Shown piece after piece: positions 63,401-64,000 of a stretch of 64,000 bases of DNA. Numbering within the stretch: position 1 is the stretch's first letter; each line of letters begins with the position of its first letter. The stretch lies in NCBI GenBank assembly GCA_008711295.1, contig VUYV01000182.1:310001-374000 (forward strand), read 5' to 3'. The notes under the pieces are model-generated. The model ran no database searches. It saw nothing but the letters and a program-made list of their open reading frames with translations, and was not told the origin of the DNA. The DNA comes from Anarhynchus alexandrinus. Taxonomy: Eukaryota; Chordata; Aves; Charadriiformes; Charadriidae. Made by a program: the position numbers and the translations under genes.

Positions 63401-64000
63401 TACCTCTAGGTTAACCAGTACCAGAAGGGGACTCACTTGAAAAGAGGCAGTCCATTTGTATGGGAGTCATACCTTTATTCACCCACTTTCCTCAAAATGA
63501 AACAGCATGTCAACATTTCAATGGCATGCGAACTGCAGAAGTATCTAATCATTTCATGCTACCCCTATAGATCAGATAAAATGAAGCCTAAACTAAGGTG
63601 AAAAATGGTCACTTCTTTCTTCACGTAACCTTGATTCTGTTGTTCCTGATTGATGTGAAATTATATAGATACCCTGGTCATTTTTTATGGGGCAAAATCT
63701 GGGGTCCACTAAATTTGGTTGGCCTCCAACCTCTTATTTATAGCTGCTTTACCTAGCCAGAGCTAAAAACTTTTGGAGATAGAAAAGAGAACATCTCTGT
63801 TGACATGATATCCACAGACAAATCAAGTGACTAGAGAGCCAGTTAAGTGTTATTGTGCTTCTTAGTTTTCTTGGAGCCATTTTCTAGAAATAATGAAATA
63901 TTTCTGAATACAGAAATACTGAAATACAGCACACCAATTACAGAAATTTAACTGTTGTGCTATTTTTATCAAGGCTTTGCTTGCCTGATTTTGAAAACAA

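Larger units (their letters stand above)
47791..64000. other. Intergenic region downstream of KCNK2
   Basis: From here to the window end I recognise no exon of any known gene. By conserved synteny in vertebrates the next gene would be expected to be KCTD3, but none of it is visible. Contents are a CpG cluster (48020-48220), a CR1 tail (56820-56922), an old SINE/LINE tail (54885-55020), low-complexity tracts and a few unsupported open frames. One ambiguous base lies at 59295. The remaining sequence is AT-rich and featureless to me. Confidence 0.75.

Noticed and set aside
1..64000. Operons, CRISPR arrays, prophage or other prokaryotic systems
   Set aside because: The sequence is vertebrate intronic and intergenic DNA. 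Apparent bacterial-style frames use non-ATG starts and have no ribosome-binding or operon context.

Overview
The window is vertebrate nuclear DNA, almost certainly avian. It is AT-rich and intron-dominated, with GT-AG splice sites, three CR1 LINE 3' ends carrying the bird-type ATTCTATGATTCTAT tail, and old MIR-like SINE fragments. There is no bacterial-style gene organisation. Nearly all long open frames are chance frames, and many open with non-ATG codons. The exact bird species cannot be told from the sequence.

The one gene I can support is KCNK2 (TREK-1), a two-pore-domain K+ channel, on the + strand. The window opens inside the intron before the exon called exon 4 here; the 5' exons (N-terminus, M1, extracellular cap, first half of pore loop 1) lie upstream. 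Exon 4 (16355-16515) carries the end of selectivity filter 1 and M2. Exon 5 (19822-20008, repeated at 21771-21957) carries M3 and pore loop 2. Exon 6 (30619-30758) carries M4. Exon 7 (45581-45898) carries the regulatory cytosolic tail and stop codon, followed by a 3' UTR of about 1.9 kb with AATAAA signals at 46779 and 47765. Exon phases (1-0, 0-1, 1-0, 0-stop) join without error if only one exon-5 copy is used.

The main anomaly is a 1.62-kb near-identical direct repeat containing exon 5 (19467-21091 and 21422-23040), with a 330-base N gap between the copies. The copies differ by eight substitutions and one 6-base indel, all outside the exon. This looks most like two haplotypes of one locus placed in tandem by the assembler. 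A real recent tandem exon duplication cannot be excluded; in that case splicing in both copies would create a premature stop.

Other structure: a roughly 146-bp diverged repeat pair in the introns on either side of exons 4-5 (15005 and 24233); a decayed GIY-YIG endonuclease segment typical of Penelope-like retroelements in intron 6 (39010-39510); two degenerate CR1-superfamily reverse-transcriptase fragments flanking the exon-5 region; and isolated CpG clusters in intron 6 (37340-37625) and just past the KCNK2 poly(A) site (48020-48220). From about 47.8 kb to the end the sequence is intergenic, with only repeats, low-complexity tracts and unconvincing open frames. I found no evidence of an undescribed multi-gene system.
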